DNA of 17,409 bases from Candidatus Altimarinota bacterium. GTDB lineage: Bacteria; Patescibacteriota; Gracilibacteria; BD1-5; UBA6164. Under the pieces are notes generated by a model, which worked only from the letters and a program-made list of their open reading frames with translations, did no database searches and had not been told where the DNA came from. Position numbers and translations under genes: made by a program. Location: NCBI GenBank assembly GCA_020631575.1, contig JAHDGX010000020.1, positions 1-17,409 on the forward strand, written 5' to 3'. Shown here in pieces: positions 9,156 to 17,260 of this stretch. Within the stretch, counting starts at the first letter, position 1, and each line of letters opens with the position of its first letter.

Positions 9156-9173
9156 CCACTAGACGATAGCCGC
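9099..9173 (-). tRNA. tRNA-Glu (anticodon CUC)
   Basis: The minus strand folds into a complete cloverleaf: acceptor GCGGCTA / TAGCCGT, D arm GTCTAGTGGTTAGGAC, anticodon arm CGGGA-TTCTCAT-TCCCG with anticodon CTC, a short variable loop and T arm CGGAG-TTCGAAT-CTCCG, with an encoded CCA end. It decodes GAG. Two details are unusual for tRNA-Glu: the first acceptor pair is G1-U72 and the discriminator base is A73. It lies 31 nt downstream of rplK on the same strand and overlaps the coding end of the plus-strand coiled-coil gene. Confidence 0.95.
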
Positions 9174-9177
9174 GAAG

Positions 9178-9198
9178 ATCCTGAACTAGGTTCAGGAT
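9178..9198. other. Perfect 9-bp hairpin between rplK and tRNA-Glu
   Basis: ATCCTGAAC-TAG-GTTCAGGAT is a perfect 9+9 stem with a 3-nt loop. There is no T-run on either side, so it is not a canonical intrinsic terminator. On the minus strand it could be a processing or 3'-end protection structure between the rplK message and the tRNA. On the plus strand it could end the coiled-coil gene transcript. Confidence 0.6.
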
Positions 9199-9204
9199 TA
9201 TGTA

Positions 9205-9672
9205 CTATGCAGCAAGCTTTGCTCTGAGCTCAGCGAGAGTCATGTCATCAATATCAGTAGTTACACCAGTTGCTCTGGCAGTACCCATGATTGTTTTCAT
9301 TGCTCCTGCAAGATCATATGCGTTGAGGTCTGGCATTTTTTCTTCTGCAAGTTCTTTAAGTTGATCCATATTTAGGTGTCCAACTTTATCTTTTTGAGGG
9401 ACTCCTGAACCTTTTTTAAGATTGAGTTTTCCTTTTACAAGAGTAGAAGCTGGTGGTTGTTTTACGATGAATTCAAAACTTCTATCTTCGTAAACCGTAA
9501 TAACAACAGGAAGTTTTACTCCCATTTTGTCTTTTGTTCTTTCATTGAACTGTGATGTAAAATCACCAATAGGTACTCCGTATTGACCAAGTGCAGGTCC
9601 TACTGGAGGAGCTGGGTTAGCTTGCCCACCATTGATCTGCAGTTTTATATATCCTTTAACTTCTTTTGCCAT
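9205..9672 (-). CDS. rplK: 50S ribosomal protein L11
   Basis: 155 residues, slightly longer than E. coli L11 (142). The N-terminal domain has the hallmark Pro-rich linker (NGGQANPAPPVGPALGQYGV), and the C-terminal rRNA-binding domain contains NLKKGSGVPQKDKVGHL and MKTIMGTARATGVT. L11 binds the GTPase-associated region of 23S rRNA and takes part in factor-dependent GTP hydrolysis. All 15 glycines use GGN and none use TGA. The stop is TAG. The start ATGGCAAAAGAAG has no Shine-Dalgarno sequence. The usual partners rplA and nusG are not adjacent: tRNA-Glu lies downstream and a TspO-like gene 172 nt upstream. Confidence 0.97.
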   Translation of the reverse strand: MAKEVKGYIKLQINGGQANPAPPVGPALGQYGVPIGDFTSQFNERTKDKMGVKLPVVITVYEDRSFEFIVKQPPASTLVKGKLNLKKGSGVPQKDKVGHLNMDQLKELAEEKMPDLNAYDLAGAMKTIMGTARATGVTTDIDDMTLAELRAKLAA

Positions 9673-9724
9673 GATATGCTATGTTGTGTAAATAAATGTG
9701 AGAAAAATATATGTATTTTTTAAA

Positions 9725-9823
9725 ATGACGGAATACTGGGTAATTGTATCTCCCCCAAACAAATATATTTTTGCCTACGTCCCAGAAAGAAACGAGGACT
9801 TTAGAAGCAGATGGATTGTATAA
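9725..9823 (+). CDS. Possible 32-residue ORF in the rplK-upstream gap
   Basis: An ATG-to-TAA frame reads MTEYWVIVSPPNKY... then VPERNEDFRSRWIV. It is aromatic-rich with a more GC-rich codon pattern than its surroundings. It lies antisense to the probable rplK leader, is not recognised and has no ribosome-binding site. It may be chance, or the opposite strand may hold an rplK 5' leader. The remaining gap (9673-9844) shows only A/T-rich sequence. Confidence 0.2.
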   Translation: MTEYWVIVSPPNKYIFAYVPERNEDFRSRWIV

Positions 9824-9844
9824 AAAATAGGGGAAAATGCAAAT

Positions 9845-10540
9845 TTATTTTCTCAGCTGTAACACTCTCTGGGTATACAAAGAAAGAATGACTACAATTG
9901 AAACTCATGCAAGCAGCTGCGTCATAAAATTGTCTTGTCCAGATATAATCCCTATGCAGGCCCAGATGAGTACAAGAGAGGGGATGAATATATTTTTTTG
10001 TATTATGAAATATACATTGATTCATAACGCAAGAGCAATCGAGATATATGTGAGTATTTCTGGGAAAAAGTATACTCCATAGTCTACGAGAAACAGGTGA
10101 ATATTTGCTATAAATGCGACTAAAATCCAACCAAAAAAGAGTTCAAGTGTATAGCGAAAGTATTTGTGCTCATTTTGAGAGCTGAAAATATTGATACTAA
10201 GCAGATATAGTACTCACGACATAACTATGAGGCTCGTGCCGATCCATAAATACTGAGATGGGATAAGCCATAGTGATGATAAAACTTGAGCAGCAGCGAG
10301 TAAGTATACATTTTCTCGTGATATCCAAGTTTTTCAAAGTGCCTCATAGATTCAGAGTGCGATAAAACTTACGTAGATGACACTCCAAATACCAAATGTA
10401 AAAGTATCAGGAGTAAAAAGTGTTGGAAGCATAGCCGATACTTCTGCTTGATTATACAATCATATAGGAATAGCTGAAATGAGTGCAGAAAGAACGAGTG
10501 TCAAAACTGCAGATATGAGGAGAATATATTTTTGGTTCAT
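9845..10540 (-). CDS. Multi-pass membrane protein, probably TspO/MBR (tryptophan-rich sensory) family
   Basis: 231 residues, ATG to TAA with TGA glycines. The hydropathy pattern gives about seven transmembrane helices. The segment LPTLFTPDTFTFGIWSVIYV is close to the FxPxxYxFxIWxxIY signature of the larger TspO/MBR-related proteins, and Trp recurs in helices (SSLWLIPSQYLWIG, FFGWILV, LVLIWAC). TspO-type proteins bind porphyrins or other lipophilic ligands, but the substrate cannot be told here. Classical TspO has about 160 residues and five helices, so this is the longer form. The ATG lies 10 nt after the VirB4-like TAA, so they are probably co-transcribed. An unrelated seven-helix membrane protein is the main alternative. 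Confidence 0.65.
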
Positions 10541-10550
10541 AGTTTTTAGC

Positions 10551-12431
10551 TTATCTATTAGGATCACTTGATACGATTTGCTCTTCATAGAATGAAGCTA
10601 CAACTTGGATTCATACATGTTCTGCTCATGCAAAGAAGAGTCCTTGCCCGATAGCTGAGTTAAGGAGTATGTATTTTTCCTGTTCTGTGAGTTTAAATAT
10701 ATTTTGAAGTGCGTCTATTGAAGCAGAGGATTGCTTTAAGAGTACTTGGATTGATGAGTTTGTAATGATGGGTTTTCCATAGGTAGATGCTGCAAAATCT
10801 TCCACATCTTGGGTAATTGTTGTGATTCATAGGTTATATTTACGAGCACGTTTTACGAGACCAAATAAGAATTTCGCACTATCGTCGTGTTGCATAATAT
10901 TCCAGGCTTCATCAACAACGAGAATACGTTTTTTATTACTGCTACGAACCATATTCCAAATATGATTGAGGATAACATACATCGTTGTTGGCCTGAGTAC
11001 ATCATCGAGATCACGAACTGAGAATACTTGAAGGCCGTCTTTGAGGTCTACATTTGTTCGTTTTGAGAAAATACCTGCGAAAATACCAGATGTATATTTC
11101 TCCATACGTATAACGAGTGATTTTCCACCATCCATTGTTTCAAGTACATCTTGGAGATCTTGCATGATAGGGATTTCTTTTCCTATAATACTATCATCCT
11201 CGATAGTGATTCATTTGAGTGAGTATGTAGTCATGAGAGCTTTCTCCATAATGGATTCTTCTTCTGGGTTGAGTTTTCCAAGAAGGAGATTCATGAGTCC
11301 TAATAAGTTGATTACAGCTGATCTGAGAAGGTCTCATGGTTTTTCCTCATGGTCTTTCATTCCCATAGGGAGATCGAAAGGATTGATTCTCTCATTTGAG
11401 TTGAGTGATACATCGAGATAACTTCCTCATACTGTTTCAACGAGAGGCCTATATTCATTTTCAGGATCTATTACGATGATATCTATTCCCATCATGAGCA
11501 TACGAAGTACTTCGAGTTTTACCGCAAATGACTTACCAGAACCTGATTTTGCGAATACTACCATATTAGCATTTTCACTCTTAAATCTATCATAGAGTAT
11601 GAGAGAATTATTATGGGTATTTACTCAGTAGAGTATCCCATCATCGTGAGAAAGTGTGCTAGAAGAAAAAGGAAAAGTAGTCGAAAGTCCTCCCGTAGAT
11701 ATATTTCTATACACCCCAAGTTCATCCTTTGCAAATGGCCCTGTAGTGACAAATCACTGCTCGGCTCTGAGATAAGATTGTTTTTGGAGAACATTTCTTC
11801 CTGCAAGTATGGTTTCTATATCTTTTCAAACTCTCGTAAGTTGGTCTTCACTTTCAGCATATACGGTAATATATAAACCCATATGGAAATATTTTTCCAT
11901 TCAGCGAGTGAGCTTTGCTCTGAGCTCTTCTACATCTTGAATTTGCGCTTCGAGTCATGGATCATTTATGAGGCCTTTTTCAGCATTAATAGACCTTTCA
12001 GAGTGGAGTTGAGTCAGCCTTTTACGAAGGTATTTTTGTACAAAGGCAGATTCGATAGGATATACGTAAAGGCTCATATCAAACTTTACATCCCAATTAA
12101 TGACAGGGGAAAGCCAATTTCCTTCTAAAAAATTAGGATAAGAATATACGAAAAATGTTTTTGCGTAGGTATTGTTGATTCTGATTTTATCCTGATGGAC
12201 TTTCATAAAAGCTGGTGCAATAGCATCTTTTATATATGCAAGAGCTTCTTTGTAATCCTTCTCTGCTTTGAGGATAGATTTATTTTCAGCCGCATCTTTT
12301 TTTGTATCTTTCTTACTCGAAGACTTCTTTTTTATATCTTTTTTCTCTGTAGATTTTTCGTCTAGAAAGCCTGATACATCTCAAGTATATCGTTGTTTTA
12401 CGAGCTCAATAAGCTTTTCTTGATTAGCCAA
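10551..12431 (-). CDS. VirB4/TraC-family conjugation-type ATPase
   Basis: 626 residues, probably from TTG, to TAA. Walker A is FAKSGSGKSFAVK (Lys300) and Walker B is RILVVDEAW (Asp507, Glu508). Family features in order: N-terminal TFFVYSYPNFL and SLYVYPIES, LSTTFPFSSSTLSHDDGILYGVN, DPENEY, NSNERINPFDL, FSKRTNVDLKDG and GLVKRARKYNLGITTITQDV. VirB4 proteins power type IV secretion or conjugation and act as cytoplasmic hexamers at the inner membrane. No other VirB/Tra gene is in the window, so a role in DNA uptake, secretion or another envelope machine is open. No ATG or GTG occurs in frame between the upstream TAA and residue 76, so TTG at 12429-12431 is the best start. The Lys-rich early region (about 34-50) is unusual. 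It has several TGA glycines. Confidence 0.88.
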
Positions 12432-12442
12432 GATGAAGATTT

Positions 12443-12518
12443 TATGTGTATAAATATAAACACATATTACTGCGTGATAGCGCTTTGTAAAGCTGTGAGC
12501 GTGAGATATGCTTTACAA
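12443..12518 (-). promoter_or_regulatory. VirB4-like gene leader with inverted repeats
   Basis: The 97-nt gap between the PP2C terminator and the TTG start holds TATGTGT/ACACATA (arms 12443-12449 and 12460-12466). It also holds TTGTAAAGC/GCTTTACAA (12485-12493 and 12510-12518), whose left arm is itself in the 12-nt hairpin GCTTTGTAAAGC (12482-12493). No clear promoter hexamers were found. These are candidate operators or RNA structures for the VirB4-TspO operon. Confidence 0.4.
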
Positions 12519-12520
12519 GA

Positions 12521-12552
12521 CAAAAAATAGAGGATTCATAATAGAATCCTCT
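12521..12552 (-). terminator. Rho-independent terminator after the PP2C phosphatase gene
   Basis: On the minus strand AGAGGATTC pairs perfectly with GAATCCTCT around a 6-nt loop and is followed by ATTTTTT. The first bases of the stem are part of the PP2C stop codon (TAG), so termination follows immediately after translation ends. It separates the phosphatase from the VirB4-like operon. Confidence 0.9.
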
Positions 12553-13756
12553 ACTTCTGCCATTTCCATTCTGTAATAAAATCATCCCCCATTTCTTCAC
12601 TACAGTCATCAGCGCGTATGTATTTATCTGACTCATATTGTATAGTAACAAGAGTGATATCATCCAGTTGAATATGCTTGTATCACATAAATTGCGACAG
12701 CACTATGGATATGTTTTTAAATATACTTCGAGCTGTTTTTATTTTTGCTGATCATATTTCTGGTGCTTCTTCAATTGTTCGAACCAGAAGTTCTTCTCAA
12801 AACATAGATTCATTACCATCTCTTTTACTTTGGTTAATAGCTTCAGTAATACCATCGCTGTATAGGATGATTACATCATTTGGTTCAAATGCTATTTCTC
12901 GCTCTTTCAGAAGTTTGTGAATATTTTTTGTCATTCACAAGGCAACTCATCAAGACTTTATTTTGAAACATTTCTTTTTTTCGTGTTTATATATCATAAG
13001 ATATTCATGACCGGCTCAAGTCATATACATCTTTTGCGTCTTTTCATTCCACCTCACCATAAGCATACTCATGAGGAGATTTGCTTTAACTCGAGGTTTG
13101 ATAATATCGTTTGTGAGAGCAAGTATATGATTTCACTTATCGGTAACTTTAGTGTATCAGCTCACAAGTGCATTTACCATCATCATTATAAAACCTGCTC
13201 CTACTCAATGCCCGGTTGCATCTCCTACGTATATATAGTGATTTTCTCAGGCAGAGATAACATCGTAACTGTCTCATCCTATTTCTCACGCTGGAGAAGA
13301 TTTCGCTACTATTTGTAGTTTTGGAATATCTGGAACCTTCTTCCCAAGGAGTTTTCATTGTATTTCTCATGCAAGATCTACCTCAGACTTTATTTCTTTT
13401 CCGTGTAGAAATTCAGATTTGATATTTTTGAGCGTTCCAAGTGTTTTCGTAAAAAAGAGGAGTATGTAGTTAAGATGAGGATTTGTTGTTCTGTGAAGAT
13501 GAATATCGCTATCTTTGAGTGATCCTACAAGAAACTTTTTGATTGTATATTCGAGCTTATTTATAGGAGCATCATAAAAGTAATATATGATAACTCTTAG
13601 TATTATAAAATTTATAACTACGATAATTCACCCTATAAAAAACCAGAGGAGAAATGAAGATTCTCAAATACTCATTTGTAGAAACACCATCATAAAAATA
13701 CCCAAACAAGTTGAGAGAAATATCAAGAAACTACTGATGTATTTAGCGTATTTCAT
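12551..13756 (-). CDS. Membrane-bound PP2C-type (RsbU/SpoIIE) serine/threonine phosphatase
   Basis: 401 residues, ATG to TAG with TGA glycines. Two transmembrane helices (about 5-30 and 38-57) are followed by a linker and a C-terminal PPM/SpoIIE-type phosphatase domain. Motifs: GEIGGDSYDVI (Asp162), GDATGHGVGAGFIM (Asp179), GAGHEYLMI, LYSDGITEA (Asp301) and QLDDIT (Asp365/366), the metal-binding acidic set of the family. RsbU-type enzymes dephosphorylate anti-anti-sigma proteins to control stress sigma factors, but no such partner is in the window. No extracytoplasmic sensor domain of size is visible between the helices, so input may come through the membrane or the linker. The gene diverges from ftsAZ across a shared promoter region. 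Confidence 0.9.
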
Positions 13757-13779
13757 ATTTTATATATTCTATTTCATAA

Positions 13780-13808
13780 ATTTTATCATGTTTTTCCACT
13801 TATTGCAA
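13780..13808 (-). promoter_or_regulatory. Candidate promoter for the PP2C phosphatase gene
   Basis: On the minus strand TTGCAA (13803-13808) and TAAAAT (13780-13785) are separated by 17 nt, giving 4/6 and 5/6 matches to the housekeeping consensus. The -10 lies about 23 nt from the ATG at 13756. Confidence 0.5.
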
Positions 13809-13856
13809 AAAAAGGAGCCTTATTTTTTGTTTTCCACAGGACTTGTTCAAGTCTTT

Positions 13857-13884
13857 TTGATTCACCAGAAAATGGCCTTATAAT
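13857..13884 (+). promoter_or_regulatory. Candidate promoter for ftsA-ftsZ
   Basis: TTGATT (13857-13862) and a perfect TATAAT (13879-13884) are separated by 16 nt. Transcription would start near 13891, giving a leader of about 100 nt before the ftsA ATG. The leader holds a short ORF. Confidence 0.55.
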
Positions 13885-13953
13885 TTGTATACTTAATTGA
13901 CCTGGAATAAATACTTTTTCAAGCTATAAAGCCAAGAAAAGAGTATAAAAAAT

Positions 13954-13992
13954 ATGAACAACAATTTAGATTTAGATTTTATTAAAAAATAA
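13954..13992 (+). CDS. Possible 12-residue leader peptide upstream of ftsA
   Basis: ATG to TAA encodes MNNNLDLDFIKK and ends 2 nt before the ftsA ATG, in a different frame. The spacing is what translational coupling would use. It is too short for coding statistics, and chance is possible in A/T-rich leader DNA. Confidence 0.3.
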   Translation: MNNNLDLDFIKK

Positions 13993-13994
13993 TA

Positions 13995-15227
13995 ATGGCC
14001 TCGGAAAATATAATTACTTCTATAGATATCGGAACATCAAAAATACGAACACTTATTGGGAGCTTTGCTGGAGAAAAATCAAGAGATTTTCATGTGCTTG
14101 GAGTATGAGCTGCAAATTCCTACGCTATAAGAAAGGGGAATATACTTGATATGGAAGAATTTAAATCAAATTTAGACTCTTCTCTTGAAGAAGCTGAAAA
14201 AATGTCTGGAGAGCAAGTAACGGGAGTAAATATTTCTTTTAACTCTTCATCATTTGATGTTGTTACAAGTAAATGAATTATAGCTGTTTCTGGTGATGAA
14301 ATATCATCAGAAGATATAGAAAGAGTTCTAGATATGGCACGAAATGGAGTAGATCTTCCAAATAGAGAGATATTAAAAGTAGTTCCTGAATACTTTATAG
14401 TCGATCTTGAAGAAGGAGTAAAAAATCCAATTTGAATGTCAGCAAGAAAGTTAGAAGTAGTAGCAAATATTTTTTCAATGAATAAGAACATTCTTGGAAA
14501 TATGAAAAAAGCAGTTGCGGATGTGGGGATTGAAATACATGATATATATCCAAATCTTCTTACAAGCGCTGAATGAGTGCTTACGAAAAGACAAAAAGAA
14601 CTAGGAGTTGTATGTATAGATATAGGAGCTTCTACTACATGAATCACTGTATACGAAGAGTGAGTTCTCAAGTTTTCAAGTGTCATACCAATCTGATGAG
14701 ATAGTGTTACCAATGACATAGCTCTTGGAGCAAGAACTTCAATAGACATTGCTGAAAAGCTTAAAGTAAAATATGCAACAGTAGGTCTGAGTGAAGAAGA
14801 TACAAAAGAAAATGTAATCACACTCAGTGAAATATCAGAAAATGAAGAAGGGACCATTACAAACCTATACCTTTCTCAGATTGTAACAGCAAGATATGAA
14901 GAAATACTCTACTTCATATCTGCAGAACTCAAAAAAGTCTGAAGAGATGGAATGCTTCCAGAGTGAGCTATACTAGTATGAGGAGCCGTAAAACAACAAG
15001 GACTCGTTGAAACTGCTAAAAAGATTCTGAGACTTCCAGTATTTATAGGACTTCCTGTTGAAAAGGAGGCTTTGAGCGAAACATCTATCTCAGATCCAGT
15101 ATTCGCGTGAGTTGTCTGAAATCTTATACTAGGAAATAAATACTGACAGCGATGATCACCACTCAATATTAATATTTGAGGGATGTTTCAATCGATTATG
15201 AAGGTATTTAAAAAGATTCTTCCATAA
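13995..15227 (+). CDS. ftsA: Cell division protein FtsA
   Basis: 410 residues, ATG to TAA with 16 TGA glycines against 23 GGN. Actin-fold nucleotide motifs are intact: ITSIDIGTSKIRTLIGSF (phosphate 1), VVCIDIGASTTGITVYEEG (phosphate 2) and ILVGGAVKQQG (adenosine). The C-terminus GMFQSIMKVFKKILP is the amphipathic helix that binds FtsA to the inner membrane. FtsA tethers FtsZ filaments to the membrane and recruits the divisome. Gly in IPIGGDSVTNDIA is encoded by two consecutive TGA codons. ftsZ follows after 132 nt. ftsQ, the common upstream neighbour, is absent here. Confidence 0.96.
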
Positions 15228-15246
15228 AAATTAAAATAAAACACAT

Positions 15247-15308
15247 ATTCTGAGCTAGACTGAGTTTCTTTTCATAGAGTATAAAAGAAGTTCACTCGAG
15301 CTGAGAAT
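15247..15308. other. Long imperfect hairpin between ftsA and ftsZ
   Basis: Nested arms pair outward to inward: ATTCTGAGCT (15247-15256) with AGCTGAGAAT (15299-15308, one mismatch), GAGT (15262-15265) with ACTC (15294-15297), and TTCTTTT (15266-15272) with AAAAGAA (15283-15289) around a 10-nt loop. No T-run follows, so it is not a standard terminator. It could adjust the FtsA:FtsZ ratio as a processing or stability element in the shared message. Confidence 0.55.
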
Positions 15309-15359
15309 ATCCAAAAATACAAAAAACATTTATATTACTATTATTTTTTACAAAAAAAC

Positions 15360-16571
15360 ATGACTGCAAGAGATGACAAACTAAAAAGCTTACTATCAAG
15401 TAAGATGCCAAAACCACAAAGTGGACCAGAAGAAGTAAAACTATCTGGATCAATATCACCAGTAGCAAATATCAAAGTTATCTGAGTAGGATGAGGATGA
15501 CAAAATGCTGTAAATAGAATGATCGAAGCTGGGCTCGAAGGAGTAGATTTTATCGTGATGAACACAGATGTTCAAGCTCTCTATGGATCGCTTGCTGAAA
15601 ATAAGATTAATCTTGGTAAGATGATTACTGGAGGACTAGGAGCAGGATCAAACCCAGATGTTGGGAAAAAAGCAGCTGAAGAATCTAGAGAAGAAATCAA
15701 AGGGTATCTCGAAGGAGCTGATATGGTATTTATTACCTGTGGTCTTGGTGGTGGTACTGGTACAGGTGCCGCTCCAGTAGTTGCTGAGGTTGCAAAAGAA
15801 CTAGGAGCACTTACTGTTGGGGTTGTAACAAGACCATTTAGCTTTGAAGGGCAAAATAGAACCTCAAAAGCTATGGACGGTTTTGATGAACTCAAAGAAA
15901 AAGTAGATACTCTCATCACGATACCAAATGATAGAATTCTTTCTATTATTGATAAAAAAACACCACTTCTTGATGCATTCTCTATTGTAGACGAAGTGCT
16001 CAATCAAGGGGTACAAGGTATTTCTGATCTTATTACTCAACCAGGACTTATTAATGTCGATTTTGCCGATGTACGATCAGTAATGAACTCTGCAGGATCA
16101 GCGCTTATGGGTATTGGATATGGATCTGGAGAAAACAGAGCCATTGAAGCAGCTCGAAGCGCAATAGACTCTCCACTTCTCGATCTTTCTATTGCTGGAG
16201 CGCAAGGACTTCTCTTCAATATTACAGGTTGAACGGATCTTTCTATGTTTGAAGTTGATGAAGCTGCAAAAGTCATCACAGACTCAGTAGATGGGGACGC
16301 GAATATTATCTTTGGTGCTACTATCAGAGAAGACTACGAAGGAGAAATCAAAATTACTGTTGTTGCCACAGGGTTTGATGAAAATACAAATAAGAAATTT
16401 ATAGAAGCAAAATCAGAAGCTCATAGAGCTGGTCCATCAGGATGAGTATTTGGAAAAAGATCAGTATCTGATTCGAGAGTAATCCCTTCTCAGACAGCTC
16501 CAGCAGAATCTGGAAACATGCATAATGGGGAAGATCTTGATATTCCAACTTTTTTAAGGAAAAAGAAATAG
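15360..16571 (+). CDS. ftsZ: Cell division protein FtsZ
   Basis: 403 residues, ATG to TAG. The tubulin-like GTPase motifs are complete: VIGVGGGGQNAVNRM, GGLGAGSNPDVGKKAAEES, signature GGLGGGTGTGAAP and T7 loop NVDFADVRSVM, which supplies the catalytic Asp to the neighbouring subunit. The C-terminal peptide EDLDIPTFLRKKK is the conserved tail that binds FtsA. FtsZ polymerises into the division ring at mid-cell. Five glycines use TGA (three in VIGVGGGGQ, one in NITGGTD, one in SGGVFG) against 45 GGN. Under the standard code the gene would show an apparent start at 15519 and a stop at 16230. CGA encodes Arg in DFADVRS. Confidence 0.98.
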
Positions 16572-16591
16572 TTAGAGCATAAAAATACATA

Positions 16592-16619
16592 TTGACAATT
16601 ATTGAAAATAAACTATACC
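16592..16619 (+). promoter_or_regulatory. Candidate promoter embedded in the ftsZ terminator
   Basis: A perfect TTGACA (16592-16597) and TATACC (16614-16619, 4/6) are 16 nt apart. The -10 lies within the left arm and loop of the ftsZ terminator, so the same sequence could end ftsZ transcription and start that of the gene at 16652, with a leader of about 25 nt. Confidence 0.4.
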
Positions 16620-16644
16620 AAAACTATAGTTTATTTTTTATTTA
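16605..16644 (+). terminator. Rho-independent terminator after ftsZ
   Basis: A perfect 13-bp stem (arms 16605-16617 and 16625-16637, reading AAAATAAACTATA and its complement) with a 7-nt loop is followed by a T-rich tract. It starts 33 nt after the ftsZ TAG. Confidence 0.85.
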
Positions 16645-16651
16645 TAGAAAT

Positions 16652-17143
16652 ATGACAGCAATTACAGGGAGTATGTTAGGTAATTTACGTGAACATTGAA
16701 AACTTACTATGCCAAATGATGACGTGACTGTAGATGCTGAATGAAATGCAAACGTTGAAGTAGACCATTATGTCATGCAAAACGGTCTGCTTGTTCCTAA
16801 AAGGACAACATTTAATTCAAAACTATGACAGATACTTGATTGATTTCAATATGCAAAACCTCAATTTGAAGTTGATGTGAATGAAAACACTGATCCTGAA
16901 ACCCTACTTCGTCCTGAAACCATTCGAGAAGACAAAGTTCGTGAATGATTTCATGTTGTTTGAATAGTAGGAAACTCAGCTCGCATGGCTAATCACATAG
17001 ATGCAGTAAGAGACGCTATCATAGTACTTGTAGATGAGTCAGGTTGAGAATGAGAATCAAAATGGAATACACGATATTTTCCTGAACAAAATATTCCAGC
17101 AGAAACTTGGAAAGAAGCTATGAGTAAATTAGTTCTAAAATAA
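16652..17143 (+). CDS. Uncharacterised 163-residue soluble protein
   Basis: ATG to TAA with TGA glycines. There is no signal peptide or membrane segment. The sequence is acidic with an ordered look: MTAITGSMLGNLREHGKLT, VEVDHYVMQNGLLVPKR, FHVVGIVGNSARMANHID and a C-terminal IPAETWKEAMSKLVLK helix. It was not recognised as any family. It is flanked by terminators, so it is probably monocistronic. Its place between ftsZ and a prepilin gives no clear functional clue. Confidence 0.8.
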
Positions 17144-17185
17144 ATAATATATTTTCGTATTTTTAGATAGTGACATATTAATGAG

Positions 17186-17201
17186 TTAAGTCTAGACTTA
17201 A
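17186..17201. promoter_or_regulatory. Perfect 16-nt palindrome, candidate operator
   Basis: TTAAGTCTAGACTTAA is perfectly symmetric without a spacer and contains the rare CTAG core. It lies between the 163-residue gene and the prepilin's hairpin, 59 nt before the prepilin ATG. It may be a binding site for a dimeric regulator; no such regulator is in the window. Confidence 0.35.
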
Positions 17202-17218
17202 ACACTAGCAAAAAGCAC

Positions 17219-17259
17219 AAAAAACCTTATAAATACCCTATATATTTATAAGGTTTTTT
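17219..17259 (+). terminator. Strong 17-bp hairpin with T-run, abutting the prepilin start
   Basis: Perfect arms 17219-17235 (AAAAAACCTTATAAATA) and 17243-17259 around a 7-nt loop, ending in six T. It is a good intrinsic terminator for the upstream gene. It ends 1 nt before the prepilin ATG, so it leaves no room for a ribosome-binding site. Confidence 0.85.
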
Positions 17260-17260
17260 C

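Noticed and set aside
11041..11421. 126-residue plus-strand ORF
   Set aside because: It lies opposite the VirB4-like Walker and linker region with no family resemblance.
11613..11720. Frameshift in the VirB4-like gene near the LSTTFPFSSSTLSHDDG segment
   Set aside because: It came from miscounting a T-run; with five T's the frame is continuous to the TAA at 10551.
14120..14857. 245-residue minus-strand ORF
   Set aside because: It is a shadow of ftsA, created because TGA and Ser/Thr-rich complement codons keep the reverse frame open.
15519..16232. ftsZ and other genes as fragmented pseudogenes
   Set aside because: The apparent breaks are all TGA at conserved Gly positions with frame and motifs intact on both sides.
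15581..16279. Minus-strand ORFs opposite ftsZ
   Set aside because: They are complement frames of a verified conserved gene.
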